A stretch of 64,000 nucleotides of DNA from Chrysoperla carnea (Eukaryota > Arthropoda > Insecta > Neuroptera > Chrysopidae): contig NC_058342.1 of NCBI RefSeq assembly GCF_905475395.1, forward strand, positions 1,312,501 through 1,376,500, read 5' to 3'. Positions 22,142 to 30,194 of this stretch are shown here, in pieces. Position 1 is the first letter of the stretch, and each line of letters starts with the position of its first letter. The notes beneath the pieces are model-generated. The model searched no databases. It had not been told where the DNA came from and saw only the letters and a program-made list of their open reading frames with translations. Position numbers and translations under genes: made by a program.

Positions 22142-22627
22142 CTATTCGCGATAAGAGTCATGGATTCTATAAACATTTGTAATTGCACATTTACCCTTAT
22201 GCATTAAACATCTATTGAAACACTTTTTTTCACTTTCTTTATATAGCTCTTCGTCAAAATGCCACATGTCTTCAATATTTGATACCACAGCATTAAATAA
22301 CTCTGCACACCACTCAACTTTTTCAGTACCTTTCACAATAATGGTTTCTTCTTTTTTTAAAATGGAATTAACAATAAATTTCACATCTTCTAATTCTGCA
22401 AAACCATCCTCCCAATCAAGGCAATGGTAATAGTTGGTCAACCACTGATTCGATCTTTGTGCTTTTCGCCCCAGAAACTCCTTTCTATATGGTGGTTTCA
22501 CTATAAAGTGTAAAATTTCATCACCATTTTTTAGAATTGCAATTTCTTTTAAAATAAAATTATTATCATCATCTTTAAACTCATGCAAATCAACAATAGT
22601 CAAACTCATATCTATAATATGTTCCAT
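22142..22627 (-). CDS. Conserved arthropod virus-like protein, possible exonuclease-fold relic (161 aa)
   Basis: The N-terminus reads MSLTIVDLHEFKDDDNNFIL and is followed by KEIAILKNGDEILHFIVKPP, WLTNYYHCLDWEDGF, VKGTEKVEWCAELF and ISNIEDMW-like segments. I recall this pattern (D-x-x-x-F, KE-A, KPPY, WL-x-x-x-H-G-x-x-W, VKG-EK) from unnamed proteins of arthropod genomes. The VDLHEF motif and the later KG-EK strand are reminiscent of a DEDD-type RNase-H-fold exonuclease, but the usual downstream His/Asp pair is not evident, so activity is doubtful. Another in-frame ATG 18 bases downstream of the 22627 start would begin at MSLTIVD and fits the family start better. The frame is intact. Function unassigned. 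Confidence 0.5.
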   Translation of the reverse strand: MEHIIDMSLTIVDLHEFKDDDNNFILKEIAILKNGDEILHFIVKPPYRKEFLGRKAQRSNQWLTNYYHCLDWEDGFAELEDVKFIVNSILKKEETIIVKGTEKVEWCAELFNAVVSNIEDMWHFDEELYKESEKKCFNRCLMHKGKCAITNVYRIHDSYRE

Positions 22628-23087
22628 CAGAAAATATCAGTATGCAATAAATATTGATTTCCCATATGTGTTTTTCTTTTATATAGAAAATAATAAGCAG
22701 GAGGGGGAGCCATATAAAAAATTAGATATTCTGTTTTATCCGAAATATACTATGCAGCTATTATTCAATTTACGTAAAATGTAGTATAATATTTCATCCA
22801 TCATTGAATTAGGATAAAATCAGTAAGCAAAATATGAATACACTAATCTATATTCAAGCTTATTAGGCATAATATTTTATCATAAAGAAAATAATCAAAA
22901 GTGCTTCTGTTTAATAGAGATTTTATTTATTTATTATATTACGTATTCATTTTCATATACTTTAATTTATGCTTAATCTTCAAATTTTTTCACATGTATC
23001 CTAACGTTAAGAATTTTGTCTCTTAACACTTCATTTTAATTCGAGAAGTTGAAGTGAAAACAAGTAGAAGTGAAAACAAGAAAAAAA
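22628..23087. other. Intergenic, likely divergent promoter region; no gene seen
   Basis: This is AT-rich DNA between the minus-strand gene ending its 5' side at 22627 and the plus-strand spliced gene starting at 23088. Divergent transcription would start here. A duplicated GAAGTGAAAACAAG just precedes the 23088 start codon. Confidence 0.4.
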
Positions 23088-23677
23088 ATGGATTTCAAAG
23101 AGATAATGTCTGTGATTGCGCTAATTATTCTTGTTACACTAAATATATTATATATTCTTTGTTTTTATTATTCGACTGTGCAGTAAGTTTATCTGTAGTT
23201 TTTTTTTAAATCACATATGCTTTAAATTACTAAAAAAAAATTTGTGTTTGCAGTATGGAGAGACAAAATGAGAGGGAGGGGTTTAAGTATGATTCTACAG
23301 TAAAAAAACATTTAGAGTAAGTTTTCATGTTCGATTAGCTATATTTATACGTTCTTAAAAAAAAAAAAAATTGTTTTTAGAGAAACATATATGAAAGATG
23401 ACGAGTTTAATATGAGGTAAGGCTTCTTGTTTAGATTAAAATAATAATAATAATAAATATTTTTTTGTTTTACAGCAAAATGATGGATAGTAGGATGTAA
23501 GTTTTTCCTTAACTTTTCTTCATTAAATATATGTTTTTTTCTAATTTGTATTATTCTTAAAGGAACATTACGCATGAGGAATTAATTGGATTAATGAGTG
23601 TGGGGGAAGAAATATTGAGAAGTCTAGATTACCTATCTTATGCTCTACTTAATGAACTGAATAAAACTCAAACTTAA
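23088..23677 (+). CDS. Five-exon gene for a small single-span membrane protein (109 aa)
   Basis: Exons are 23088-23182, 23254-23316, 23381-23416, 23476-23496 and 23563-23677. Introns are 71, 64, 59 and 66 bases. Each begins GTAAG and ends AG after a T-rich tract, and every one interrupts a codon after its second base (phase 2). The spliced frame is 330 bases including TAA and has no internal stop, whereas each unspliced exon runs into a stop at or just after its donor. Exon 1 encodes a start and one hydrophobic helix (VIALIILVTLNILYILCFYY). The remaining 75 or so residues are charged and end in a leucine-rich amphipathic segment (EEILRSLDYLSYALLNEL). Exon 4 is only 21 bases. A further GTAAGG follows the stop directly, with an acceptor at 23911-23912, suggesting a 3' UTR intron. 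Function is unknown; a virus-like accessory membrane protein is inferred from its neighbours. Confidence 0.75.
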
Positions 23678-23699
23678 GTAAGGTTTTTTAAATTTTTAC

Positions 23700-23800
23700 C
23701 ATTTTGTGATGTTTTTCATCAATTTTTATAACATTTTTATCAATTTTATAACATTTTTATCAATTTTATAACATTTTTATCAATTTTTTTACTTTTGTGA
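23700..23800. repeat. Short tandem repeat, about 21-bp unit
   Basis: ATCAATTTTATAACATTTTT is repeated three to four times. It lies in the probable 3' UTR intron of the spliced gene upstream. Confidence 0.8.
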
Positions 23801-23945
23801 ATTTTTTTACTTTTTGTATGTTTTTTCATAAATTATATATGTTTTTAATAAAAATATCATCTAAATAAGGATTTTGTTTTACTTAATAACAACCTCTTTT
23901 TAATTTTTTCAGGTTATATTTATTTTAAATAATAGTACAAAATTG

Positions 23946-24592
23946 TTAATAATCAATATAATAATTTAAGGTAAGAGGAGAAATTTGTAAATTTTTTTCT
24001 ATAATGTCGGGATATTCCATTAACAATTCCAATAAAAATTTCTTCAATAGTAGATTTTTTTCTTGTTCAATCACTGATGAAATATTTGAACGCCAATTCC
24101 CAAATTGTGCTTGTGAGTTTTCCTCTGCCAGGAATTTGTTAGTCACCATTTGCATATAACCAGGAATATTTAATGATTCCAATATTGAAAATTGAATGTC
24201 AATAATTTTTTCTACCTTAAACATTTTTTTAACTGTTTCATCACCCAGAAAGATAGTAGAATTACCCGATGAAAACTTAATTATTTTCTTGTTATAACAA
24301 TCATGGGAGAAATAGTAACATCACCAATTACAATATCCACCAGAAAGTTATTTATATTATTTATATAATCCAAAATAATTTGTTGATTATTTAAGAGTTG
24401 TATCCATTGCAATTTAGTAAAACTTATAAATTGACCACGATGTGTTTTAATTTGCATTATATTTGATAAATCAAAAGGTGAAATTCCAATAATAATAAAT
24501 TTTGTTTCACATTTATTCAACTGAATTAAAGATTTTAATAATACATCTTTTTTCATATTTAGATAATATTGATCAACCTGCTTCTGAGCCAT
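23946..24592 (-). pseudogene. Accessory gene of the virus-like element, split by a frameshift
   Basis: Two minus-strand frames lie end to end: 24281-24592 (103 aa, ending VIVITRK-type wording) and 23946-24224, which is open upstream to near 24290. The second frame begins in KIIKFSSGNSTIFLGDE, which continues the first naturally. A single -1 shift at about 24283 would join them. The local bases are A-rich but do not form a standard X-XXY-YYZ slippery site in the right register, so a one-base deletion or assembly error is more likely than programmed frameshifting. I do not recognise the protein. The short segment (strand, SSGNSTIFLG) could be a small nucleic-acid-binding fold, but this is speculation. 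It overlaps the end of the plus-strand gene's UTR intron region. Confidence 0.5.
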
Positions 24593-24811
24593 TGTTAACG
24601 TTTTACAGTTTCGCGATGGTTACTAATTAATAATTTTTGAATTAAAAAGATGTAAATATATAGTGAACATGACATCACTCCCACCATCTATCGGAGTATA
24701 TGTAAATGAAGTCAATCATATATGGATAAATATCTACTACATAAGCGAGACATATTACTTATGATTAGCACCATCTCATGCTTTGAAATTAAAGTTGTGA
24801 GACCACTTAAA

Positions 24812-24973
24812 ATGAGTGCTATTACTTCTTTAAAAATGTAAGATTTGTGTAAATGTAATATTACTTTCATATTTTTAAAATACATTTTTTTTTTTTATAG
24901 AATTGATGAAAGCGCTAGAAAATTTCAAGAATATGAGAGAGAATTTGTTATAATATTGGAAAAAACTCCGTAA
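24812..24973 (+). CDS. Spliced 32-codon frame (possible upstream ORF) before the 121-aa gene
   Basis: Exon 1 is 24812-24837 and exon 2 begins at 24901. The intron of 63 bases starts GTAAGA and ends in a long T tract plus ATAG. It also interrupts a codon after the second base, exactly as in the gene at 23088. The spliced frame stops at 24971-24973, ten bases before the ATG of the next frame. It could be a translated short peptide, an upstream ORF controlling the 121-aa frame, or just the spliced leader of that gene. The product is charged with no membrane segment. Confidence 0.5.
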
Positions 24974-24983
24974 TTTCAATACA

Positions 24984-25349
24984 ATGTATGACTATGTTTT
25001 ATATCATCATCCTCATCTATTTTCAACATTACGAACCAATGGAACGTTTAAATATTATTTCAATTTAATTAAAAAATATAACCCCACATTAAAAACAATA
25101 GAAGAACGAGATTTGGAAGAATTGTTATCACTATATCACTCTTCATATCCAGAAGATAATGATGATGATATGTTACTCTTAGGACCCATAGAAAGACGCC
25201 CATTGTTATTTTATGAGAAATACCGTGTTGAGAAACTGTTTTCAAACAATAAGAAAGAACACACTATCAATAGAAAACGCAAATTGTTTACAACTATACC
25301 ACTCATAAATCTGGAATATAGCAGTGATAGTGGGATTGAGGATGAATAA
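24984..25349 (+). CDS. Unknown accessory protein of the virus-like element (121 aa)
   Basis: This intact plus-strand frame starts at MYDYVLYHHP and contains NGTFKYYFNLIKKYNPTLKT, an acidic DNDDD stretch, RRPLLFYEKYRVEKLF, and a basic NRKRK run. It ends in an acidic serine-rich tail (SSDSGIEDE). The basic cluster could serve as a nuclear localisation signal, which is an inference. It is reached by a transcript whose leader is spliced at 24837/24901. It lies tail to tail with the minus-strand coiled-coil gene. I do not recognise the family. Confidence 0.5.
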   Translation: MYDYVLYHHPHLFSTLRTNGTFKYYFNLIKKYNPTLKTIEERDLEELLSLYHSSYPEDNDDDMLLLGPIERRPLLFYEKYRVEKLFSNNKKEHTINRKRKLFTTIPLINLEYSSDSGIEDE

Positions 25350-25500
25350 GGTTTTATTAAAAAAAAATTGTTAAAAAAAAAATTTTTTTATTAATTAATA
25401 AAATGTATACAAGTATTTATGTAAAAAATGTTAACAAATAAAATTATTATAAACTAAAAGTTTTTTTATTATGGAATAACTTTCAACTTGTTTAGTAAAG

Positions 25501-26058
25501 CTATACCAGTTTTCTGTTTTTTTCTGAGAAATCTTTAGCAGCTATTTTTTGTAGTTCTTGAAGATTTTTAATTGTTTCTTCCAAATTTATACACTTTTTT
25601 TGTAAAATAGTTACACTACTCTTTAGGACATCAATCTCTCTTGTTTGTAAATTGCTTATATTAGTATTTAACGATTCGACGTCTTTTTTTGAATGAGATA
25701 CAAGATCTTTCAATTCTTTCATGGATTTCAAGAGGATACTTTTCTCTCTAAGTAAATCTTTCTGCATATTTCCATTTATTTCACTTATTGTTTTAAAAAT
25801 GCTTTCCTTCACATTTCCAATCAATTTACTTAAAGTTGAAAGGATACTATTTCGCTCATTATTTAATTGATATTTTAGATCTTTGATGTTTTTTCTTTCT
25901 TCTTCAAATTGCTCCTTCACATTCTTATCTAGTTCTTTGATATTTGCTTCCTGTCTATCAATTTCCATTTTTATATCATTCATTCGAGTGCTTAACCCCA
26001 AAAATTTTTTATCAGATTTTCCATCTAGCTTGCGATAACCAAACTTATGCATGCTCAT
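25501..26058 (-). CDS. Coiled-coil protein of the virus-like element (185 aa)
   Basis: After about 25 residues (KFGYRKLDGKSDKKFLGL), nearly the whole protein is predicted coiled coil by eye. There are regular hydrophobic positions across IKMEIDRQEANIKELDKNVK, LSTLSKLIGNVK, LKSMKELKDLVSHSKKDVE, and INLEETIKNLQELQKIA. There are no cysteine pairs, membrane helix or signal peptide. It sits 37 bases downstream of the capsid-like gene on the same strand. A coiled-coil gene in this position could encode a fibre-like or scaffolding protein, which is inference from place only. The C-terminus (EKNRKLV) is shortly followed by coding-like wording in another frame, so the natural end may be slightly longer. 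Confidence 0.5.
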   Translation of the reverse strand: MSMHKFGYRKLDGKSDKKFLGLSTRMNDIKMEIDRQEANIKELDKNVKEQFEEERKNIKDLKYQLNNERNSILSTLSKLIGNVKESIFKTISEINGNMQKDLLREKSILLKSMKELKDLVSHSKKDVESLNTNISNLQTREIDVLKSSVTILQKKCINLEETIKNLQELQKIAAKDFSEKNRKLV

Positions 26059-26095
26059 TGTAAAAATGATAGTTTGTAACTGTATAACAAACTAT

Positions 26096-27319
26096 TTATA
26101 TTATTCTCTTAATATCTCCTGTCTGCATTTTAAATTCGAAAAGTGAATCAGAAATTAATAACACATAAGCAGTTGTTTTATCAGGTATAGCTTTTTTACA
26201 TTCAAAATCAATGCGAATATCCACAGAGTTTGTTGTAATAATTTCATTTTGTCGTGAACAATCAATGCATACAATAGGCGTATATCTCATAAAATCTTTG
26301 ATATCAAATAACGGTTTCTCATAAGATTTTTCTTGGTTATTGTAAGATGATTTAAATCTGATATACATATCGTAAAGTGTTGCAAATCCTCCTGAATTTT
26401 GGAAAAAAACATCTTGAGCGGGAAACTGACGCTCATTAAGAAATAGGCGAATAGAAGTTAGATCGTTAAAATCGAATATTTGATTATTTTTCTTAAAATC
26501 ATCTATCCTATCAGTCTGCATAGCAAAAATAACATAACGTGGAGCATTAAGATTATTTATTGATTTCACCATCCACGAATGCTTATGTGTTGTTGGTAGA
26601 GTGGGGTATGTAACTAAATCATAGCTTCGGAAGGCCACATCAACTGTTACATTGCGCTTTATTAAATCCAACAAGTGTAATCTTGCAACATCATTAAGAT
26701 GAATTGTGGGCACTCTCCACACTATTTTTGTAATATCAATATTTATTTCCGAATCACTTTTCACACTATTTCCATCATTACGTGATCGCACGAGAACAAG
26801 CTCATGCTTGGTGTTGGTTATAATTTTCTTATATGTAGCAAAAAATGGGAGTAGTAGAGATAGAGGTATAGTAAACAGAAATTGACCATCTTTTGTTGAA
26901 TTTAACTTTGTTCCATCCAATTGACCATCAGAAATCCATGAAGCATTTGATAAACCCCTAACCTGATCCGATGTAAGCAAGGCTAAGCCATTTAATGTTG
27001 AAGCAATACCAGGGTTGTATACTGTACAAATTACTTGTTCATTCATTTTATAAGATATAACTTCAAATAGGTGGGCAATTCCATTGTTTATGAGTGCTGA
27101 AGTAATGTTTGTACCATCTGCTTTTTTAATAGTTCCTTCTATTAGAAGATCTGATTCGCATAATAATAATATTGCATCCTTATTTTGAATCCCAATTCGT
27201 ATACTACTTCCATGTGATAAACTACTACCGCTGTAGGGTGCATAACTTATCAACTCTTTTGATGTTATTTCATTATCAAAATGCACCTTCTCTGATAAGT
27301 TTAAAATGTTGTTATTCAT
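26096..27319 (-). CDS. Major capsid-like protein of Polinton/adintovirus type (407 aa), intact
   Basis: This is the longest intact gene of the block. Wording such as YNPGIASTLNGL, LPFFATYKKIITNTKHELVL, WRVPTIHLNDVARL, VAFRSYDLVTYPTLPTTHKH, FLNERQFPAQDV and VCIDCSRQNE matches a protein family I know from arthropod genomes. It occurs beside adenain-like proteases. I interpret it as the double-jelly-roll major capsid protein of an adintovirus-like lineage. The fold assignment is inference from family and length (roughly 400-450 aa expected), not from structure. It has no in-frame stop, although neighbouring penton-like and accessory genes are broken. It lies between the penton-like gene (upstream on the same strand) and the coiled-coil gene. 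Confidence 0.6.
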   Translation of the reverse strand: MNNNILNLSEKVHFDNEITSKELISYAPYSGSSLSHGSSIRIGIQNKDAILLLCESDLLIEGTIKKADGTNITSALINNGIAHLFEVISYKMNEQVICTVYNPGIASTLNGLALLTSDQVRGLSNASWISDGQLDGTKLNSTKDGQFLFTIPLSLLLPFFATYKKIITNTKHELVLVRSRNDGNSVKSDSEINIDITKIVWRVPTIHLNDVARLHLLDLIKRNVTVDVAFRSYDLVTYPTLPTTHKHSWMVKSINNLNAPRYVIFAMQTDRIDDFKKNNQIFDFNDLTSIRLFLNERQFPAQDVFFQNSGGFATLYDMYIRFKSSYNNQEKSYEKPLFDIKDFMRYTPIVCIDCSRQNEIITTNSVDIRIDFECKKAIPDKTTAYVLLISDSLFEFKMQTGDIKRII

Positions 27320-27454
27320 TGTTTTAAAACTTTTAATCCAATTGATTTTAAATAATCTATGTTTTCTTTCAACAGCCGTGTTTCACGTTTAACCACTTTT
27401 TTCTTAATGATACATTTTTTTGGTGAAGTTAGATATTTATTAGAATTATTAAAG
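27320..27454 (-). other. Short frame remnant between capsid-like and penton-like genes
   Basis: On the minus strand this spacer carries a lysine-rich stretch (KKCIIKKKVVKRETRLL region). It may be a small basic gene or the frameshifted end of the upstream gene. No domain is seen. Confidence 0.35.
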
Positions 27455-28124
27455 TTAATCATCTTTTCTTAGAAGTAATCTTACAAGAATTTCTGCCCCT
27501 CTCAAATTTATAGGACGATTCTCTTGATCTACAAGGTTGACTATCAACTGAGTTATTTCCCTAGTGTTTACAGGTAAATATATTATTTCACTAGGAATGT
27601 CCACAATGCGATAACCACTTTCTACCACTATTGGAGATTCGTGTATTATTGGAAGTTTTTGATCTTGAAAAAAGGCATTTTCCACAATATTACATAATAT
27701 TCGAATTGTGTTTACAACACTTATTTCAATTGGTAAATCAGATGTGTGCTTAATATCTGGTTTTAATACTTTTTTCGAAAAACCAAATACTTTTGCAATT
27801 GTATTTTCTACTTCGAAATGAATGGTGTATTTTCCTTTAATGTCAATTTAGTATGTATTTAAGTTTACGGTAAACTTGATTGAGGGAAATTCTCCTTGAG
27901 GGAAGTAGTTTAATAAGTGCATCCATTTCGTAAGTACCTGTAGGCACATAATATGATGTGCTACCATATTTAAAATGGTTGTTGAAATCGCTAATGTTTG
28001 GGATTGTGTTGAATGCAATGAAGCTCACCAATCCGCAAGAATAATTACCATCTAGCTGAATTGGAGGGAAAAAATTTTGCTTTAATTCCGATTGATTACC
28101 TTTTAAGGATAATGTGTAGGCCAT
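27455..28124 (-). pseudogene. Penton-like minor capsid gene, frameshifted
   Basis: The frame 27843-28124 starts MAYTLSLKGNQSELKQNFFP and continues CGLVSFIAFNTIPNI and VPTGTYEMDALIKLL. A second frame covers about 27455-27840, with VFGFSKKVLKP, SVVNTIRILCNIV, PSEIIYLPVNTREITQ and GAEILVRLLLRK. Together they follow the layout of a family of about 200 aa regularly found beside the protease and capsid genes in arthropod virus-like loci, here read as penton-like. The penton role is inferred. The frame change near 27845, with a stop just upstream in the second frame, shows that the gene is broken. The gene starts one base after the protease stop side (28126), consistent with a compact operon-like viral layout. 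Confidence 0.55.
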
Positions 28125-28125
28125 A

Positions 28126-28530
28126 TTAAGTATTTGTAATAAATAGTAAAAATGCTAGACAAAGGTGTCCACAAATTGATCCGCTTTTTTGAAAACTGTT
28201 ATAGTTATATAGAATATTTTTTCCTAGATAAGTTATTATTTCAAGTGGTGGGGGTACATCTCCATAACTATCAAAATAATATATTTTAGACTTTTTCTTG
28301 AAGAAGCAAATCCAGTGAGATCCTCTTGATGATGAACTAGCAAGATTTACTATAGCACATTCTCTTTGTAAAGGTTTTTTTGGTAGGGTATTTCGCATGT
28401 ATACACCCCTAAAGTGTTTAATATATTTTTTACCAAAACTATCTAATTCTAAATCAGTTAATGCTCGAATCGGTAATTTCTGTAGTAATCTTAAGGTTTC
28501 TTCATCTTTTGATATGGTCTTAAATAAAAA
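28126..28530 (-). CDS. Adenain-like cysteine protease (maturation protease), catalytic part
   Basis: Adenain-type proteases cleave capsid precursors during virion maturation. The frame 28126-28398 contains GSHWICFF (catalytic His), YYFDSYGDVPPP (acidic residue), and SGSICGHLCLAFL (catalytic Cys near the end). Order and spacing fit the family. The frame is open upstream past the ATG at 28398, with LRLLQKLPIRALTDLEL and FRGVYMRNTLP, to about 28525, so the true N-terminus is further up and the annotated ATG is internal. No upstream in-frame ATG is visible before the element is cut. It is followed on the same strand by the penton-like gene. Appears catalytically complete. Confidence 0.75.
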   Translation of the reverse strand, partial: FLFKTISKDEETLRLLQKLPIRALTDLELDSFGKKYIKHFRGVYMRNTLPKKPLQRECAIVNLASSSSRGSHWICFFKKKSKIYYFDSYGDVPPPLEIITYLGKNILYNYNSFQKSGSICGHLCLAFLLFITNT

Positions 28531-28590
28531 CCCCGCCCTTTAACAGCTGCTTCTTCCAATTTTTTATTTTGACAAAGTGGATAGAAACAT
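28520..28590 (-). pseudogene. Truncated VP1-like (PLA2-protein) C-terminal tail
   Basis: A minus frame here reads LEEAAVKGRGFYLRP. It matches the tail of the phospholipase/VP1-like protein in element 2 (MEAIAMGKGLYLRPYNKG, about 50740-50800), which also directly precedes the protease. The rest of the gene is missing, replaced by LINE sequence. This fixes the right end of element 1. Confidence 0.55.
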
Positions 28591-28599
28591 ATTATGAAA

Positions 28600-28880
28600 C
28601 AAACTTCGGAAACTTGGAATGCCAATCAACATGATAGATATTTTAAAATCAATATATAAAGAACCTACTTGCTGCGCTCGTATTGATAGATTTTCGACCA
28701 CTGAGAAATTCCAGACGCATAGAGGATTACGGCAAGGATGTCAACTCTCTGCGATTCTATTCACCTTATATATAAATGATCTACCGGAATATCTTGAAAA
28801 TATCAACACTCTGTCCCCATGCTTAGGAGATACTGAAGTTTAAACTTTATTATATGCTGACGATGTAGTACTTTTTATAC
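28600..28880 (+). pseudogene. LINE reverse transcriptase, 5' piece (fourth LINE)
   Basis: The frame 28619-28843 contains RGLRQGCQLSAILFTLYIND and LPEYLEN, the conserved palm blocks of a non-LTR reverse transcriptase. After a stop at 28841, another frame reads LLYADDVVLFI at about 28850-28882, with both active-site aspartates intact. The sequence then breaks into dispersed repeat A. Coding resumes at about 30200. The clade could be I or R1-like; I am not sure. Confidence 0.7.
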
Positions 28881-29340
28881 CATGTATATATGAAATATAC
28901 ATAGTATTATAAGTTTAGTCCCAAGTTTGTAACGCCTAAAAATATGGATGCTAAAAAAAAAAAAAATTGGTGTAGGTGTTCATAAAATTACCTAATTAAT
29001 CCATTTCCGGTTGTCCGTCCGTCCGTCCGTCCGTCCGTACGTCCGTACGTCCGTCCGTCCGTCTGTGGACACGATTACTCAAAAACGAAAAGAGATATCA
29101 AGCTGAAATTTTTACAGAGTGCTTAGGACGTAAAAAGTGAGGTCAAGTTCGTAAATGAGCAACATGGGTCAATTGGGTCATGGGTCCGTAGTACCCATCT
29201 TGTAAACCGTTAGAGATAGAATAAAAGTTTAAATCTAAAAAATGTTCCTTACAAAAAAATAAACAACTTTTGTTTGAAACATTTTTTGTTTACCCGTGAC
29301 AGCGCAAATTAGTTCAGAACATAATTGATATGTTATATAT
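28881..29340 (+). repeat. Dispersed repeat A, copy 2
   Basis: It starts with a TATATGAAATATACATAGTA segment and then TTTAGTCCCAAGTTTGTAAC. A run of GTCC/GTAC units follows at about 29013-29062, then CTCAAAAACGAAAAGAGATA and TAGTACCCATCTTGTAAACC. The end near CTGTTTACCCGTGA marks the limit shared with the other copies. The copy is about 460 bases and non-coding. Confidence 0.85.
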
Positions 29341-29650
29341 AACACATAGTATCAATTATTTGCATAGCAACAACATTGTATATTTCAAACATATACGTCA
29401 CTTAAGGGATTTTATTATCTGTTTGTGTATAACATATACACTATAGTAACTGATGAAGTGAGAAGAAAGATACACGTGTTAGGTACTTAGTGTAGTAAAG
29501 TGACAATCTGTCTTTACTTGCATAACGTAAAAACAAATATACAATATTTTAAACTTATTACCTTATGTATATAAAAACGTGAGTCAATGTGATTCAATTC
29601 CATTAAAACAAATATACTTTTGATCTAAGATCTAACCAATCGGTTGATTT
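29341..29650. other. Spacer between two repeat A copies
   Basis: This is AT-rich DNA with no gene. It includes several near-repeats of TATAACATATAC-like wording. It may be part of a composite insertion bounded by the two repeat A copies. Confidence 0.4.
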
Positions 29651-29651
29651 T

Positions 29652-30090
29652 TATACCATGTATGTATGAAATATATATAGTATATTAAGTTTAGTCCCAA
29701 GTTTGTAACGCTTAAAAATGATGATGCTAGGAAAAAAATTTTGTCATAGGTGTTCATAAAATCACCTAATTAGTCCATTTACGGTTGTCCGCCCGTCCGT
29801 CCGTTTGTGAACACGATAACTCAAAAACGAAAAAAGATATCGAGCTGAAATTTTTACAGCGTATTCAGGACGTAAAAAGTGAGGTCAAGTTCAAGTAAAT
29901 GAGCATCATAGGTCAATTGGATCTTGGGTCCGTAGGACCCATCTTGTAAACCGTTATAGATAGAACAAAAGTTTAAATGTTCCTTATCAAAAGTTAAACA
30001 ACTTTTGTTTGAAACATTTTTTCGTAAACATCACTGTTTACCCGTGAGGGCGACAATTAGGGCGGAAATTTTATAATATGTACTATACTT
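29652..30090 (+). repeat. Dispersed repeat A, copy 3
   Basis: This is highly similar to copy 2 over its whole length (shared TTTAGTCCCAAGTTTGTAAC, CGATAACTCAAAAACGAAAA, GGACCCATCTTGTAAACCGT) but has only a short GTCC run. Same orientation as copy 2. Confidence 0.85.
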
Positions 30091-30194
30091 GATTATCAGT
30101 TATGTATGTGTCACATGTTGGTATATGTAATGTGATAAAGAAATCAACACTGACTATACATGGTATTTCAACAATTAACTCAGTCAATTGTTTG

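Larger units (their letters stand above)
20651..28600. mobile_element. Partial Polinton/adintovirus-like element 1 (capsid-bearing block)
   Basis: The block contains, on the minus strand from right to left, a VP1-like tail, an adenain-like protease, a broken penton-like gene, a capsid-like gene, a coiled-coil gene and accessory genes. Two spliced accessory loci lie on the plus strand. Protease plus double-jelly-roll-type capsid is the signature of Polintons and adintoviruses. The right edge is cut within the VP1-like tail at about 28575-28600 by a LINE. No terminal inverted repeat, polymerase, ATPase or integrase was found here, so the left edge is uncertain. The tail-then-protease order, and an accessory gene, are shared with the element at 48.1-54.3 kb. 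Confidence 0.65.

Noticed and set aside
24281..24300. Programmed frameshift site
   Set aside because: The A-rich sequence is not a canonical slippery heptamer in register; a simple indel is more likely, though kept as a low-interest finding.
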